NCBI GenBank assembly: GCA_963800065.1
Contig: CAWCZO010000003.1
Coordinates: 62,001-126,000, forward strand
DNA length: 64,000 nucleotides
Reading direction: 5' to 3'
Source: CAWJFJ01 sp963800065
GTDB lineage: Bacteria; Actinomycetota; Acidimicrobiia; Acidimicrobiales; UBA8190
The notes under the pieces were generated by a model. It searched no databases. It was not told the origin of the DNA and worked only from the letters and a program-made list of their open reading frames with translations. Shown one piece after another: positions 18,140-27,235 of this stretch. How positions within the stretch are numbered: position 1 is the stretch's first letter; each line of letters starts with the position of its first letter. Both the position numbers and the translations under genes were made by a program.

Positions 18140-18625
18140 TCAGGCCCCGCCTCTCATCTGCCTGGCGATCGCGTCACGGGCCTGGCTAGCGGTAGCTGAT
18201 TTAGGATTATGTACGGCCTCCCACCAATCAGGATATGCCGCCGCCACCTGACTGAGCTCTGCGACGCCTGTAATAGCGAGGAGTCCTCGCACGGCTTCGG
18301 ACCTCTCATCCAAGACCGGGTGAGGAGGGACAGGCATGTCCCGAGGGGCTAGATCATGCAAGCGATCAAAGGCTTTCTCGGCCCTCTCGAACAGTTCCAA
18401 AGCCTCGAGGAGTCGCTGGACTTTGGCCTCCCGGACTCTGTCGGGTCCGCCCTTACCCTTGGTGGTCAACGGTCCTCCGGTCGAGAGTAGATCGATAGCG
18501 CCGCCACCGCCGGGCGCCGCCTTGGTTGGGTCAGCCGCAGCGTAGATCGCGATATGGCCGGATCCACAGATTCGAGACCATGGTGGGTTAACCACAGCCC
18601 GGTCAGCGATGACTGGCTTTGCCAC
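18140..18625 (-). CDS. Hypothetical protein, 161 residues
   Basis: Starts at GTG 18625 behind AAAGGAAGAACC, inside the last 23 bases of the ArsR gene, so the two are coupled. The N-terminal third is Pro/Gly-rich and extended; from residue ~65 a helical, charged part (VREAKVQRLLEALELFERAEKAFDRLHD) is followed by a short domain with ITGVAELSQVAAAYPDWWEAV. I do not recognise the family. No signal peptide, membrane helix or metal motif is visible. Confidence 0.6.
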   Translation of the reverse strand: MAKPVIADRAVVNPPWSRICGSGHIAIYAAADPTKAAPGGGGAIDLLSTGGPLTTKGKGGPDRVREAKVQRLLEALELFERAEKAFDRLHDLAPRDMPVPPHPVLDERSEAVRGLLAITGVAELSQVAAAYPDWWEAVHNPKSATASQARDAIARQMRGGA

Positions 18626-19007
18626 GGTTCTTCCTTTCGGTCCCGACTTTGACCTTAGAACTGCGGGGGCTACTTTCAGACAGTTCGAGCTCAGTCAGAA
18701 GAGCGCGCGTTTCATCGAGAGACGACGTGAGAATCCGGCGGGCAACATCGAGCAATTCAAAGATCATGGGGTTTCCGACCGAGTACAGGACACTCGTGCC
18801 CTCTTTGCGAGCCTGGACAAGGTTGGCCCGCCGCAGCACGGCGAGCTGTTGCGATAGGTGTGAGGCCTCAATGCCCACGGCCGGGACCAAGTCGCTGACG
18901 GTGCGCTCCCCGTCACGAAGAACCTCGAGGACACGAATCCGTGCCGGGTGGCCGAGTGTCTTGAAGAACTCGGCCTTCACTTGGTAGATGGGAGTCGTCA
19001 CGACCAT
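18603..19007 (-). CDS. ArsR-family transcriptional regulator
   Basis: 134 residues with an ArsR winged helix: KAEFFKTLGHPARIRVLEVLRDGERTVSDLVPAVGIEASHLSQQLAVLRRANLVQARKEGTSVLYSV. The metal-binding ELCVCDL box is replaced by TVSDLVP, so it is not a classical metal sensor. It lies 106 bases downstream of the last gene of the Ehr operon on the same strand and overlaps the next hypothetical gene. It may regulate the membrane complex or its own pair; no operator was identified. Confidence 0.85.
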   Translation of the reverse strand: MVVTTPIYQVKAEFFKTLGHPARIRVLEVLRDGERTVSDLVPAVGIEASHLSQQLAVLRRANLVQARKEGTSVLYSVGNPMIFELLDVARRILTSSLDETRALLTELELSESSPRSSKVKVGTERKNRGKASHR

Positions 19008-19113
19008 TTCTCGATTCTCGGCTCGACATGTCCGGCGTTGGTATTGATGCGGCGCCTGGGTATGGGTCCATAGTCTAACGGAATGATGAGATTGTCAGAT
19101 GCCACATTGCTCC

Positions 19114-20637
19114 TCATAAGTCGTTTCCGGCGTACGACAGGTTGAAGCTCTTGTTGGCGAGTGGGAAGTCAGGGACGATCGTGTCGGCGAGTGCCACCGA
19201 CAATGCCGGCCAGTTGAAGAAGGAAGGATCCACGACCTTGACCCGGCTCAGGCGGCCGGATCCATCAACCTCGATCCGGTGAACGATGGCGCCACGCCAG
19301 CCCTCGACGACGCCCGAACCGCTCCCCGCCCCGGCAACGACGTGATCCGGGCCGAATGCATAAGGCGGGCCGGGGCGAGTGCAGAAGTCGTCGAAAAGGG
19401 CAAGAGAGGCCTCGAACTCCTCCACCCTCACCTGGAAGCGAGCCAGGACGTCGCCGGTGGTGGTGCCGGCCGGGACGAAGTTGGCCCACGGTTCGCCGAC
19501 GGGATGAGCCACTCTGGCGTCGAATGTCGAGCCGGAGGCACGCGCTATCACACCGAGCACCCCGAGCTCGGCGATGTCGCCAGGGTTGAGCACCGCCGTG
19601 CCCGTGAACCGGTCCATGACGATGCTCTGATCCAGCGCGAGATTCACGAGCTCACGGAACTGCGCACCGATCTCGGCCAACTCCGCTGGCCGAGGGATGG
19701 AAGCCAGGCGAGTCCCACCCACCCGCACGCCACCCCGGAGCAGCCGGTGGCCGGTGACCGACGCGTTCAGCCGAAGTAGTCGCTCGCGCAATGTCAAAGC
19801 CTTGGCCTGCACCAGACCGAATCCGACGTCGTTACACATCGCACCAACGTCAGCCACATGGTTGTACATCCGCTCCAATTCGATTAGCAGGTTCCGCAGG
19901 AGGGACGCTCGTGGAGGAACCTCTATGCCACACGCCTCCTCGATCGCCAGGCAGTAGGCCAAGCCATGGCCCACGGCCGTGTCCCCGGAGATCTTCTCGG
20001 CCAGTTCGATACCGGAGTGGATGTCCCGACCTTCGAAGAGCCGTTCTATGCCCTTGTGGACGAACCACAGCCGAGCCTTCATCTTCAGGATCGTCTCACC
20101 CACAACCGAGAATCTGAAGTGTCCAGGCTCGATCAGACCGGCATGCACGGGGCCCACGGGGATCTCGTAGACTCCGGCCCCCTGCACCTCGACGAACGGG
20201 TACGAACCGGCGTCGTCCACCATGGCGGGGGGTGGTCCGGCGTCGCTCCTCATCGGATACCAGCCCTCGGGCCAATGCTGGTGAAGGACGAGACGCCGGA
20301 GAGCCGGGTGACCGATGGGGACGATGCCGAACAGGTCGTGGATCTCCCGCTCGAACCGGCTGGCCGGAAATGACAAGGCGGCCAATGAGGGGATCTCCGG
20401 TCGTCGCCGGTCAACCGTGAGCACCAGTTCGATCCGGCGGTCAGGGGGGCCCGACGTGAAGAGGTAGACGACACGAAGAGGTCCGGGATGGTCGACGGCT
20501 GAGACGAGCGCCAGGCGAAAACCGCGCTGCAGAAGCGACTCAGCGGCGCTGAACAGACCGTCAGTCGGCACATCCAGGGCGTCATGGAGGTTCCCCGTGC
20601 GTTCGAGGGCCGTGAGCAAAGCGAACGACTCGGTCAT
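19114..20637 (-). CDS. NuoC-NuoD-like fused large subunit of an energy-converting hydrogenase-related (Ehr) complex; NiFe cysteines absent
   Basis: 507 residues; start ATG 20637 overlaps the previous stop (ATGA). The N-terminal ~130 residues are NuoC-like (FEREIHDLFGIVPIGHPALRRLVLHQHWPEGW), the rest HyfG/NuoD-like (GPVHAGLIEPGHFRFSVVGETI, MKARLWFVHKGIERL). Where group 4 hydrogenases have CGIC this protein has EKISGDTAVGHGLAY, and the C-terminal CxxC is replaced by DPSFFNWPAL. The NiFe site cannot form, so the subunit is not a hydrogenase. It matches the Ehr class, related to complex I, thought to couple a redox or conformational change to ion transport. Substrate unknown. Confidence 0.85.
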   Translation of the reverse strand: MTESFALLTALERTGNLHDALDVPTDGLFSAAESLLQRGFRLALVSAVDHPGPLRVVYLFTSGPPDRRIELVLTVDRRRPEIPSLAALSFPASRFEREIHDLFGIVPIGHPALRRLVLHQHWPEGWYPMRSDAGPPPAMVDDAGSYPFVEVQGAGVYEIPVGPVHAGLIEPGHFRFSVVGETILKMKARLWFVHKGIERLFEGRDIHSGIELAEKISGDTAVGHGLAYCLAIEEACGIEVPPRASLLRNLLIELERMYNHVADVGAMCNDVGFGLVQAKALTLRERLLRLNASVTGHRLLRGGVRVGGTRLASIPRPAELAEIGAQFRELVNLALDQSIVMDRFTGTAVLNPGDIAELGVLGVIARASGSTFDARVAHPVGEPWANFVPAGTTTGDVLARFQVRVEEFEASLALFDDFCTRPGPPYAFGPDHVVAGAGSGSGVVEGWRGAIVHRIEVDGSGRLSRVKVVDPSFFNWPALSVALADTIVPDFPLANKSFNLSYAGNDL

Positions 20638-22085
20638 GGCGCCACGATGCGAGCTGCCGCGTGAAGCAGGGATTCGAGAGGCCACGCCGATACGCCTATG
20701 AAAGCGCACCCGACGAGCCCCCCGATGAGTGGCACGGCCACAAGAGCGGGGGTCAAAGCCGGCGCATCAGTCCCTCTCGGGCCTAACAAGAGATGACGTC
20801 CATGGGTCATCACGGCAGCGAAGATGACCGCCATGCACACCAAGGAGACGGCTGCCGCCCAGCCGAGACCCACCTGGAACTCGGCGCGCAGCATGTTGAG
20901 CTCGCTCACAAACAGGCTGAAGGGCGGGAAGCCAAGGAGCGCGAACAGTCCGAACCCGAAGATGCCACCCAGGACAGGGCGACGGCTGAGCAAAGCTGGC
21001 ACGTGCTCGATCTCGCTGGTGCCTTCGATCAGGAGGATCTCACCCGATGCCAGGAAGAGCACGCCCTTGGCCAGGCCGTGGCCGAGGATGTGGAGAAGGA
21101 CAGCGGCGATTGCCAGCGGCGATCCCGCGGCCGCTCCCAGGGCGATCAGGCCCATGTGCTCGACGCTGTGATAGGCGAGCATGCGCTTGTAATCCCGCTG
21201 GGTGAGGAGCAGTGACGCCGCCACCAGGAGCGACAGCAGGCCCACGATGACGAGAAGGGTGCGCGGGAACGTGGGACCGAGGGCACCATCGGCAATGACC
21301 TTGAAGCGCATGATGGCGTAGAAAGCCACCGTCAGGAGCACCCCCGACATGAGGGCGGAGACGGGAGCCGGGGCCTGGCTGTGGGCGTCGGGGAGCCAGC
21401 TGTGCATGGGCACCAGGCCGACCTTGGTGCCGTAACCGAGCACGATGAGGGCAAAGGCCAGCCGCATGACGCCGGGGTTCAACTGATGCGACTGCGCCAT
21501 GAGGGACGTCCAGTCGAGGGGATGAGGCCCGTGTCCGACGTGGAGAGACGCCAGATAGACGAGCACCGTACCCAGGAAGGCCATGGCGATCCCGACGGAG
21601 CAGATGACGATGTACTTCCACGACGCTTCGAGCGACGACCGGGTCTGGCGATGTCCAACCAGGAAGGTGGTGACGACCGTCGTCGCCTCGATGCCCACCC
21701 ACAGCACGCCCAGGTTGGCGGCCAATACGGCCAGAAGCATGGTGGCCAAGAAGGCCTGAACGAGGACGCTATAGAGAGCGGCGTGACGCGGGGTGCACCG
21801 ACCGGCGGCGACCTCGGCATCGAGATAACGCACGCCCTGCCACGTGGCCAGGGTGGCGATGACCCCGATGACGATGACCATGAAGGCACTGAGCGCATCG
21901 GCCCGCAGGACCCCGTCGAGGGCTGTGATCGGTTTGCCGTGCACGACGTGGGTGGCTAGCACCACTCCCGTCACGAGCACCCCCGAGGCGCTGGCCGTGC
22001 CCAGCCAACCGATGGCCCGCCGCCAGGGGACGACGCCCGACACAAGGCCCCCGACGAGGGGCAGCAGCAGGACGGCGATCACCAT
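20634..22085 (-). CDS. HyfF/NuoN-like antiporter-type membrane subunit of the Ehr complex
   Basis: 483 residues, about 13-14 transmembrane helices. Conserved features of the proton-translocating antiporter family are seen: Lys/His-containing helix in GTKVGLVPMHSWLPDAHSQAPAPVSALMSGVLL, then AYHSVEHMGLIALG and HILGHGLAKGVLFLASGEI. The start overlaps the preceding stop by one base (TGATG), and the end overlaps the large subunit start. In complex I-like enzymes these subunits form the ion channels. Likely function: ion translocation within this complex. Confidence 0.88.
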   Translation of the reverse strand: MVIAVLLLPLVGGLVSGVVPWRRAIGWLGTASASGVLVTGVVLATHVVHGKPITALDGVLRADALSAFMVIVIGVIATLATWQGVRYLDAEVAAGRCTPRHAALYSVLVQAFLATMLLAVLAANLGVLWVGIEATTVVTTFLVGHRQTRSSLEASWKYIVICSVGIAMAFLGTVLVYLASLHVGHGPHPLDWTSLMAQSHQLNPGVMRLAFALIVLGYGTKVGLVPMHSWLPDAHSQAPAPVSALMSGVLLTVAFYAIMRFKVIADGALGPTFPRTLLVIVGLLSLLVAASLLLTQRDYKRMLAYHSVEHMGLIALGAAAGSPLAIAAVLLHILGHGLAKGVLFLASGEILLIEGTSEIEHVPALLSRRPVLGGIFGFGLFALLGFPPFSLFVSELNMLRAEFQVGLGWAAAVSLVCMAVIFAAVMTHGRHLLLGPRGTDAPALTPALVAVPLIGGLVGCAFIGVSAWPLESLLHAAARIVAP

Positions 22086-22744
22086 CAGTCGTGCAGCTCG
22101 GTTAGTTGGTCAAGGTCGAACGACCCCAGGCGTGAACGAAGCTGTATGGCAAGGACCCGGAGGACGATGACCGCCAGCAGGACGTCGAGCGAGGCACCGA
22201 GCTCCACCAGCAAGGGCACTCCGGCGGTGGCCAGGAAGGCCACCAAGGCCACGCCGTTATCGACCAACAGGATGCCTACGATCTGGGACACGGCCTTGCG
22301 GCGGGTCACCAGGGCGAAGAAACCCACCAACATGGCCGCCAGTCCGAGGGGAATGAGCCGTCCGGCTGCGGTAGGGACGAGCGACGTCACCGACCGCGTG
22401 GCGGCGAAGGCCAGGAAGGTGAGCGCACCGGCGGCCACGAGCGATGAGGGCACGTTGACCAAGGGATCTGTCTCGCGACTGTTCGGGTCGTGACGCACCA
22501 CCCGATCAATGAGGAGGGGGACGACCACAGCCTTGGCACCGAGAACGAGCAGCCCCACCACGATGAGGCCGACGTCGTGCTCATGGAGTCCGATGACCGT
22601 GGCCACACAAGCCAGCGCCGCGCCCTGAACGGCCAACGTCCGCACGATGGCACCGAGTGATCGGCGCCACAGCGTCACCACGGCGCAGAGCAGCACTGCG
22701 GCGGCGGCGAGCCCCAGGACGCTCGTGTAGGTCGAGGCGCTCAC
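22085..22744 (-). CDS. HyfE/NuoK-like membrane subunit of the Ehr complex
   Basis: 219 residues from GTG 22744, which overlaps the previous stop (GTGA). Six or more hydrophobic helices; GLHEHDVGLIVVGLLVLGAKAVVVPLLIDRVV and the late IVGILLVDNGVALVAFLATAGVPLLVELGASLDVLLAVIVL resemble HyfE, a NuoK-containing membrane subunit carrying conserved buried Glu residues. The C-terminal tail FDLDQLTELHD is cytosolic and acidic. Encoded between the HyfC-like and HyfF-like genes in the usual hyf order. Confidence 0.85.
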   Translation of the reverse strand: MSASTYTSVLGLAAAAVLLCAVVTLWRRSLGAIVRTLAVQGAALACVATVIGLHEHDVGLIVVGLLVLGAKAVVVPLLIDRVVRHDPNSRETDPLVNVPSSLVAAGALTFLAFAATRSVTSLVPTAAGRLIPLGLAAMLVGFFALVTRRKAVSQIVGILLVDNGVALVAFLATAGVPLLVELGASLDVLLAVIVLRVLAIQLRSRLGSFDLDQLTELHD

Positions 22745-23703
22745 TTGACCACCAACCCGCTCACGACGCCGAGGAGGGCCAAGACAAACGCACCGGCAAG
22801 CAGCTCCGGGATGCGGAACAACCGCACCTTGGCGATGAACACCTCGAAGACGGCCAAGAAGACGCCCACGACGGCGATCTTGGCGACCAGCGAGGCCACA
22901 CCGACGACGACGCTGGAGACGCTTGTGGAAGTCGCTACGCCCCAGGGGGCGACCAGATTCACGAAGATGCCCAGCAGCAGCGTGAGCCGCATGGCCTCGC
23001 CCGCAGTGACGAGGGCCAGGTCGGGTCCGGTGTACTCGAGGATCATGGCTTCGTGCACCATGGTGAGCTCGAGGTGAGTCGCCGGGTTGTCCACCGGAAG
23101 CCGACCACTCTCGGCCACGATGACTATGAGCAGAGCCCCCAGAGCGAATAACCGCTGCGGGGTGGCCACCGACCCGGGGTGGGCTAGGACGGCACTGACG
23201 ATGGCCGGGAGATTCGACGAATGGGCGGTGGCGGAGAGGGCCAGAATGGTGACGAGCAGTGCTGGCTCGGCCAAGGCGCCGATCGTGACGGCCCGGCTCG
23301 AGCCCATACCCCCAAAAGCCGTCCCGGCGTCCAGGCCCGCCAGGGCTAGCAATGTCGATCCAACCAGCAGGAGGTAGACAAGAACGAAAAGGTCCGAGCT
23401 GGTCCTGAGCGCCGGCTGGGTGGTGACAAGCGGCGTGATCGCCGCTGCCACGGCCACCGTGGCTACGAGCACGACTGGCGCCAAGGGAAAAACCCACGTG
23501 GCTTGGTCGGGGCGGAACCGCTGCTTGCGAAAGAGCTTGCGAATGTCGACGAGGGGTTGGAGGACCGGCGGTCCGACCCGGCCCTCCAGCCGGCTGCGCA
23601 CCTTGCGCATGACCCCCACGAGTACCGGGCCACCCAAAGTGACCGCCGCCACTTGCACGGCCGATACAACGCCCGTGCCTATGATGTGCGAGACGGTGCT
23701 CAC
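22741..23703 (-). CDS. HyfC/NuoH-like membrane subunit of the Ehr complex
   Basis: 320 residues from GTG 23703, overlapping the previous stop (GTGA). About eight helices. RKVRSRLEGRVGPPVLQPLVDIRKLFRKQ is the conserved NuoH/HycD amphipathic loop, and ESGRLPVDNPATHLELTMVHEAMILEYTGPDLAL is the family's acidic loop facing the quinone-like cavity. This subunit links the hydrophilic arm to the membrane arm in complex I relatives. All landmark residues look intact. Confidence 0.9.
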   Translation of the reverse strand: MSTVSHIIGTGVVSAVQVAAVTLGGPVLVGVMRKVRSRLEGRVGPPVLQPLVDIRKLFRKQRFRPDQATWVFPLAPVVLVATVAVAAAITPLVTTQPALRTSSDLFVLVYLLLVGSTLLALAGLDAGTAFGGMGSSRAVTIGALAEPALLVTILALSATAHSSNLPAIVSAVLAHPGSVATPQRLFALGALLIVIVAESGRLPVDNPATHLELTMVHEAMILEYTGPDLALVTAGEAMRLTLLLGIFVNLVAPWGVATSTSVSSVVVGVASLVAKIAVVGVFLAVFEVFIAKVRLFRIPELLAGAFVLALLGVVSGLVVK

Positions 23704-25721
23704 CCCATCACCGCCACCGCCACCAGCAAGAACACGAGGGCACCCAATCCGTAGGCCAGGTAGCGGTGAACGCTCCCTGGTTGGAGTCGCCGGGCCACCT
23801 GTCCCCAGCGTCGGACGGCCGCGATGACGGGTTTGTAGAGACCCCGCTCGATGGCGTCGTCCACCGTGTTGGCGAACGTCACCGACTCGATGACGTAGCG
23901 CGACTCGGCCACGTGGGTGACGTCCAGGTCTTGGACAGGCCGAAGCACGTCGTCGAAGACCCGCTGCACGGGCTCGGCAAACGACGTGGCCGTGTACTGC
24001 ATGCGAGCGGTCTGGAGCTGGCGACCACAGCCCCAGGCTTCGACCACGCGGGGCGTGGGCTGGCGTGACAACCCCCGGCGAAGACCCATGACGCCGACCA
24101 CGGCCACCGCCAGGGCACCGGCCAGGGCGCCGGGGGCCAGCATCCCTCGGAGCCCGACGACCTGCAGGTCGACGCCATGCGCCAGGACCGGGGTGCGGAG
24201 CCCCGGTAAGGCCGTCCTCACCGCTCGCTCGACGGCCGGGAAGATGATTGTGGGGACGACACCCAGAACGACGCAAACGGCCACCAGCAGACCCACGGCC
24301 AGACGCATGGTGCCGGGGACCTCGGTGGCGTCGTCGGCAGACTCCGAGCGGGGACGGCCCAGGAAGCCAATGCCCACGGCCTTTACGAAGGCGACCACGG
24401 TCAGGCCGGCGGTGAGGGCCAGAGCGGCCACGGCCAGGGGTATGGCGATGTCCCCGGCGGTGCTCCCGATAACGGCTCCGTGCAGCAGGCTCTGAAACAG
24501 CAGCCATTCACCGATGAAGCCGTTCAGCGGGGGCAGGGCGGAGATGGCCGCGGCGGCCACAAGGAAAAGGGCTCCCGTCTGCGGCATACGCCGCAAGAGG
24601 CCGCCGAGGCGGTCGAGGTCACGGCTACCCGTGGCCACCTGGACTGACCCGGCCGACAGAAAAAGGGCGCCCTTGAAGCCAGCGTGGTTGAACAGCAGCA
24701 CGAGGGCGGACACCAGGCTCAATGCCGCCAGGAGTGGGTGCCGGGTGGCGTCGAAGAGTCCGGCGGCACCCACAGCCAGCAAGACCAGCCCAATGTTGTC
24801 GGTGGTGGAATAGGCCAACAGCCGTTTGAGGTCGGTGCTGCTCGCCGCCTGAAGCGAACCGAACAGCGCCGAGGCGCCGCCGAGAACCAGCACCACCAGC
24901 CACCACCACACCGGGCCTCCGCCGAGGAGGTCGTCACCAACGAGGACGATCCCGTAGACACCGAGGGCCACCATGGCCCCTGACATGAGCGCCGACACCG
25001 GGCTCGGTGCTTCGGGATGCGCTTTGGGCAACCACACGTGGAAGGGCACGGTACCGGCCTTCGACCCGAAGCCCACCAATGCCAACATGAAGATGAGGGC
25101 TCGCACTCCTGACGCCATGTGTCGGGCATGGACGCCGATGGCCGCGAACGTCTGACTGCCAGAGTGGGCGGCGAGGATCAAGAAACCGACCAGGATGGCG
25201 GCGGCGCCGACGTGGGTGAGTACCGCGTACCAGGTACCGGCGCTGCGTGATGCTTCGTTGTGGCCGTGATCCACCAGAACCAACAGGAGCGACGTAAGCG
25301 CCATGAGCTCCCACAGCGCCATGAAGGTAGCCACACTTCCCGCAGCGGGCACGAGGAGCAACGTGGTGATGAAGAGCGGGAACGCGCACGCCGCCGCACG
25401 CGTGTCGAGACCGTGACCTGCGTACCCGATGCCGTACAAAGTGGCGGGTACAGCCAACATAACGACCAAGAGCACGAAGAACGCCCCCAATGCGTTAAGT
25501 ACCAGGGTGGCGCCGGTGAGAGGGAGCAGCTCGGTTGATCGCAGAACGATCGGCTGGCCAGTTGCCAGCACATGAACGGCAGCGGAAGCCTCGCACCCGC
25601 AGGCGGCCCAGATGAGAACGGCGGCGGCCGGCACCCGCAATCCCTGGGGCAACAAGGCGCCGGCGGCGGCAGCCCCGAGCCCGAGCATGGCACCGACGAC
25701 CACAAGGACGCCGGCCGTCAT
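23700..25721 (-). CDS. HyfB/NuoL-like antiporter-type membrane subunit of the Ehr complex
   Basis: 673 residues from ATG 25721, overlapping the stop of the small subunit gene (ATGA). About 16 helices; MALWELMALTSLLLV, FGSKAGTVPFHVWLPKAHPEAPSPVSALMSGAMVALG and FNHAGFKGALFLSAGSV carry the family's conserved Glu, Lys and His positions. A cytosolic C-terminal stretch (WGCGRQLQTARMQYTATSFAEPVQRVF) is typical of HyfB. It is the second large ion-translocating subunit of the complex. Confidence 0.9.
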   Translation of the reverse strand: MTAGVLVVVGAMLGLGAAAAGALLPQGLRVPAAAVLIWAACGCEASAAVHVLATGQPIVLRSTELLPLTGATLVLNALGAFFVLLVVMLAVPATLYGIGYAGHGLDTRAAACAFPLFITTLLLVPAAGSVATFMALWELMALTSLLLVLVDHGHNEASRSAGTWYAVLTHVGAAAILVGFLILAAHSGSQTFAAIGVHARHMASGVRALIFMLALVGFGSKAGTVPFHVWLPKAHPEAPSPVSALMSGAMVALGVYGIVLVGDDLLGGGPVWWWLVVLVLGGASALFGSLQAASSTDLKRLLAYSTTDNIGLVLLAVGAAGLFDATRHPLLAALSLVSALVLLFNHAGFKGALFLSAGSVQVATGSRDLDRLGGLLRRMPQTGALFLVAAAAISALPPLNGFIGEWLLFQSLLHGAVIGSTAGDIAIPLAVAALALTAGLTVVAFVKAVGIGFLGRPRSESADDATEVPGTMRLAVGLLVAVCVVLGVVPTIIFPAVERAVRTALPGLRTPVLAHGVDLQVVGLRGMLAPGALAGALAVAVVGVMGLRRGLSRQPTPRVVEAWGCGRQLQTARMQYTATSFAEPVQRVFDDVLRPVQDLDVTHVAESRYVIESVTFANTVDDAIERGLYKPVIAAVRRWGQVARRLQPGSVHRYLAYGLGALVFLLVAVAVMG

Positions 25722-26206
25722 CGACGGGTAATGCCGCGCAGCGCCTCGATGATGGCGGTCGGATGAGGAGGACAACCCGGAATCGAAACATCCACCGGTA
25801 CCACGTCGCTCACGGAGCCGACCACGCCGTAACCACCCCGGAACTCTCCGCAATCGTGTGCGCAATCACCTACGGCGACAACGACACGCGGCTGCGGCGT
25901 TGCCTCGACAGTCTTGATCAAGGGGACGGCCATATTCCTCGTGACGGGCCCGGTGACGAGGACACCATCGGCGTGTCGGGGCGAGGCGACGAGACGAGTC
26001 CCGAACCGCTCGGCGTCATACACAGGCCCGAACACAGAGGCGATCTCGATTTCGCAGCCATTGCACGATCCAGCGTCAACGTGACGGAGTTGCAGCGATC
26101 CGGCCAGGTCTCTTGGAGATCCCGACGTCGATTCATCAACGGGACCGAGAGGCTCGGTGACACGGCGGGAGCGCCACAGTGCCCGCCCCAACTCTGACAA
26201 GGACAT
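25718..26206 (-). CDS. NuoB/HyfI-like small [4Fe-4S] subunit of the Ehr complex
   Basis: 162 residues. The proximal-cluster cysteines are all present: C48 and C51 in GSCNGCEIE, C115 in VGDCA and C145 in PGCPPHP, with an additional C119. This is the 20-kDa subunit that passes electrons next to the large subunit. It is the first gene of the six-gene coupled operon (small subunit, HyfB, HyfC, HyfE, HyfF, large subunit). No polyferredoxin (HyfA/NuoI-like) gene is nearby, so the electron donor is unknown. The ribosome binding site at ATG 26206 is weak, hinting at coupling to the upstream small frame. Confidence 0.88.
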   Translation of the reverse strand: MSLSELGRALWRSRRVTEPLGPVDESTSGSPRDLAGSLQLRHVDAGSCNGCEIEIASVFGPVYDAERFGTRLVASPRHADGVLVTGPVTRNMAVPLIKTVEATPQPRVVVAVGDCAHDCGEFRGGYGVVGSVSDVVPVDVSIPGCPPHPTAIIEALRGITRR

Positions 26207-26215
26207 AACGGGAAC

Positions 26216-26467
26216 TCAGCTCGGCTGGAGGCTGGCCTGGGCGACGGTTGCTGTGCGCAGCCACGCTCCACATCGAGCACATCGCGGGACGTCATCGTCG
26301 CGGCAGGACGGGACTCGTACGAAGCGCCAGCAGTTTTTGCATACCACGGTGTCGGAGGTTCCCGAGGCCGTCTGGGGGCGCCGGTGAGCCGCTCGATGCG
26401 CCACCTGACGGCTCGAGGTGGCCCCGCCCGTGGTCTCAACTCTATCTCCCGGACTAAATCCGCTCAT
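26216..26467 (-). CDS. Small zinc-ribbon-like protein upstream of the Ehr operon
   Basis: 83 residues, ending 9 bases before the small-subunit gene. VVCKNCWRFV...VPRCARCGAWLR gives two CxxC knuckles, as in a zinc ribbon or rubredoxin-like fold. The first ~40 residues are low complexity. The start has no clear ribosome binding site; a leaderless transcript is possible. It could be a small accessory of the complex, but the evidence is only position and cysteines. Confidence 0.4.
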   Translation of the reverse strand: MSGFSPGDRVETTGGATSSRQVAHRAAHRRPQTASGTSDTVVCKNCWRFVRVPSCRDDDVPRCARCGAWLRTATVAQASLQPS

Positions 26468-26570
26468 ATTCTTATTCTGTCATACTGTCAGGTACCAACG
26501 AGAACGGAGACGCGTCCAAGTACTGGCCGGCTTTTGGCGTTCCAGCCAGCGTCGGCGGAGAGGGGTTCCA

Positions 26571-26858
26571 ATGCCCTGGAAACCGGTAGCCGGTCACTTC
26601 GTTGTGGCCAAACTCGATGGCAAGGTGCGGCAGGTTCTCGCCTTGGCGTGGAACTCTGGCACGGGTGCCGTGCGAGTCGATTGGCCGCTTCAGACCCCGG
26701 CCAACTCATCTCACCGATATTCGAGAATGGGGAGCACCGTCATCGACAAGTCCTGCTTTGAACCGCTCGATCCGGAGGGGTTTAGTGCTGTCACCGAGAG
26801 ACAACGCCTAGGGGGCCGTGAACCCATCGTCGTCTCTGCAAAGGATGGCTCACCATGA
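26571..26858 (+). CDS. Hypothetical protein, 95 residues, coupled to the next gene
   Basis: ATG 26571 is preceded by GGAGAGG at 8 bases. MPWKPVAGHFVVAKLDGKVRQVLALAWNSGTGAVRVDW looks like a small beta-rich domain; the C-terminal half is polar. The stop overlaps the start of the following gene (ATGA). I do not recognise the family. The pair is divergent from the Ehr operon, with a shared upstream region of about 100-360 bases. Confidence 0.6.
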   Translation: MPWKPVAGHFVVAKLDGKVRQVLALAWNSGTGAVRVDWPLQTPANSSHRYSRMGSTVIDKSCFEPLDPEGFSAVTERQRLGGREPIVVSAKDGSP

Positions 26859-27235
26859 GCTTGTCCGACGGTGATGCGGTGGAGATTCCCAAAGAGGAAG
26901 CCAACGCCGGAGAGAACACTGTGAGCCAGGGCACCAGCATCGACCTCGATGATCGGGTGTTGATCTTGCGCGACAGCGAGCTCACCTTTCCGGCGATCGC
27001 GAAACAACTCAAACTCCCGGGTGCTGCCGCAGCACACTCCTGTTTCCTCCGCGCGCTTGCTCGCCAATCGCCTGACGAACGATCGCTTTTTCGTCAACGC
27101 GAGCTGCTCCGTCTCGAGGCCCTCGCGCATAAGATAAGCCAGCGTTCTGACCTAGGGACGAAGCAGCTTCAAGAGCGTCTCACGCTCATCGACGAACTAC
27201 GAGGTCTCATGTTCATAGAGAAGCCCGAGAGCTAG
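26855..27235 (+). CDS. Small helical protein with an HTH-like segment
   Basis: 126 residues, coupled to the upstream gene by a 4-base overlap. After a ~30-residue acidic N-terminus comes DDRVLILRDSELTFPAIAKQLKLPGAAAAHSCFLRALARQSPDER, reminiscent of small actinobacterial proteins with an AraC/sigma-4-like HTH (RD.xLSF..IA..L), followed by a coiled-coil-like helix LFRQRELLRLEALAHKISQRSDLGTKQLQERLTLIDELR. Possibly DNA-binding; no target is known. Confidence 0.6.
   Translation: MSLSDGDAVEIPKEEANAGENTVSQGTSIDLDDRVLILRDSELTFPAIAKQLKLPGAAAAHSCFLRALARQSPDERSLFRQRELLRLEALAHKISQRSDLGTKQLQERLTLIDELRGLMFIEKPES

Noticed and set aside
19114..20637. Functional NiFe hydrogenase
   Set aside because: Both cysteine pairs that hold the NiFe site are absent, so catalytic hydrogenase activity is not supported.
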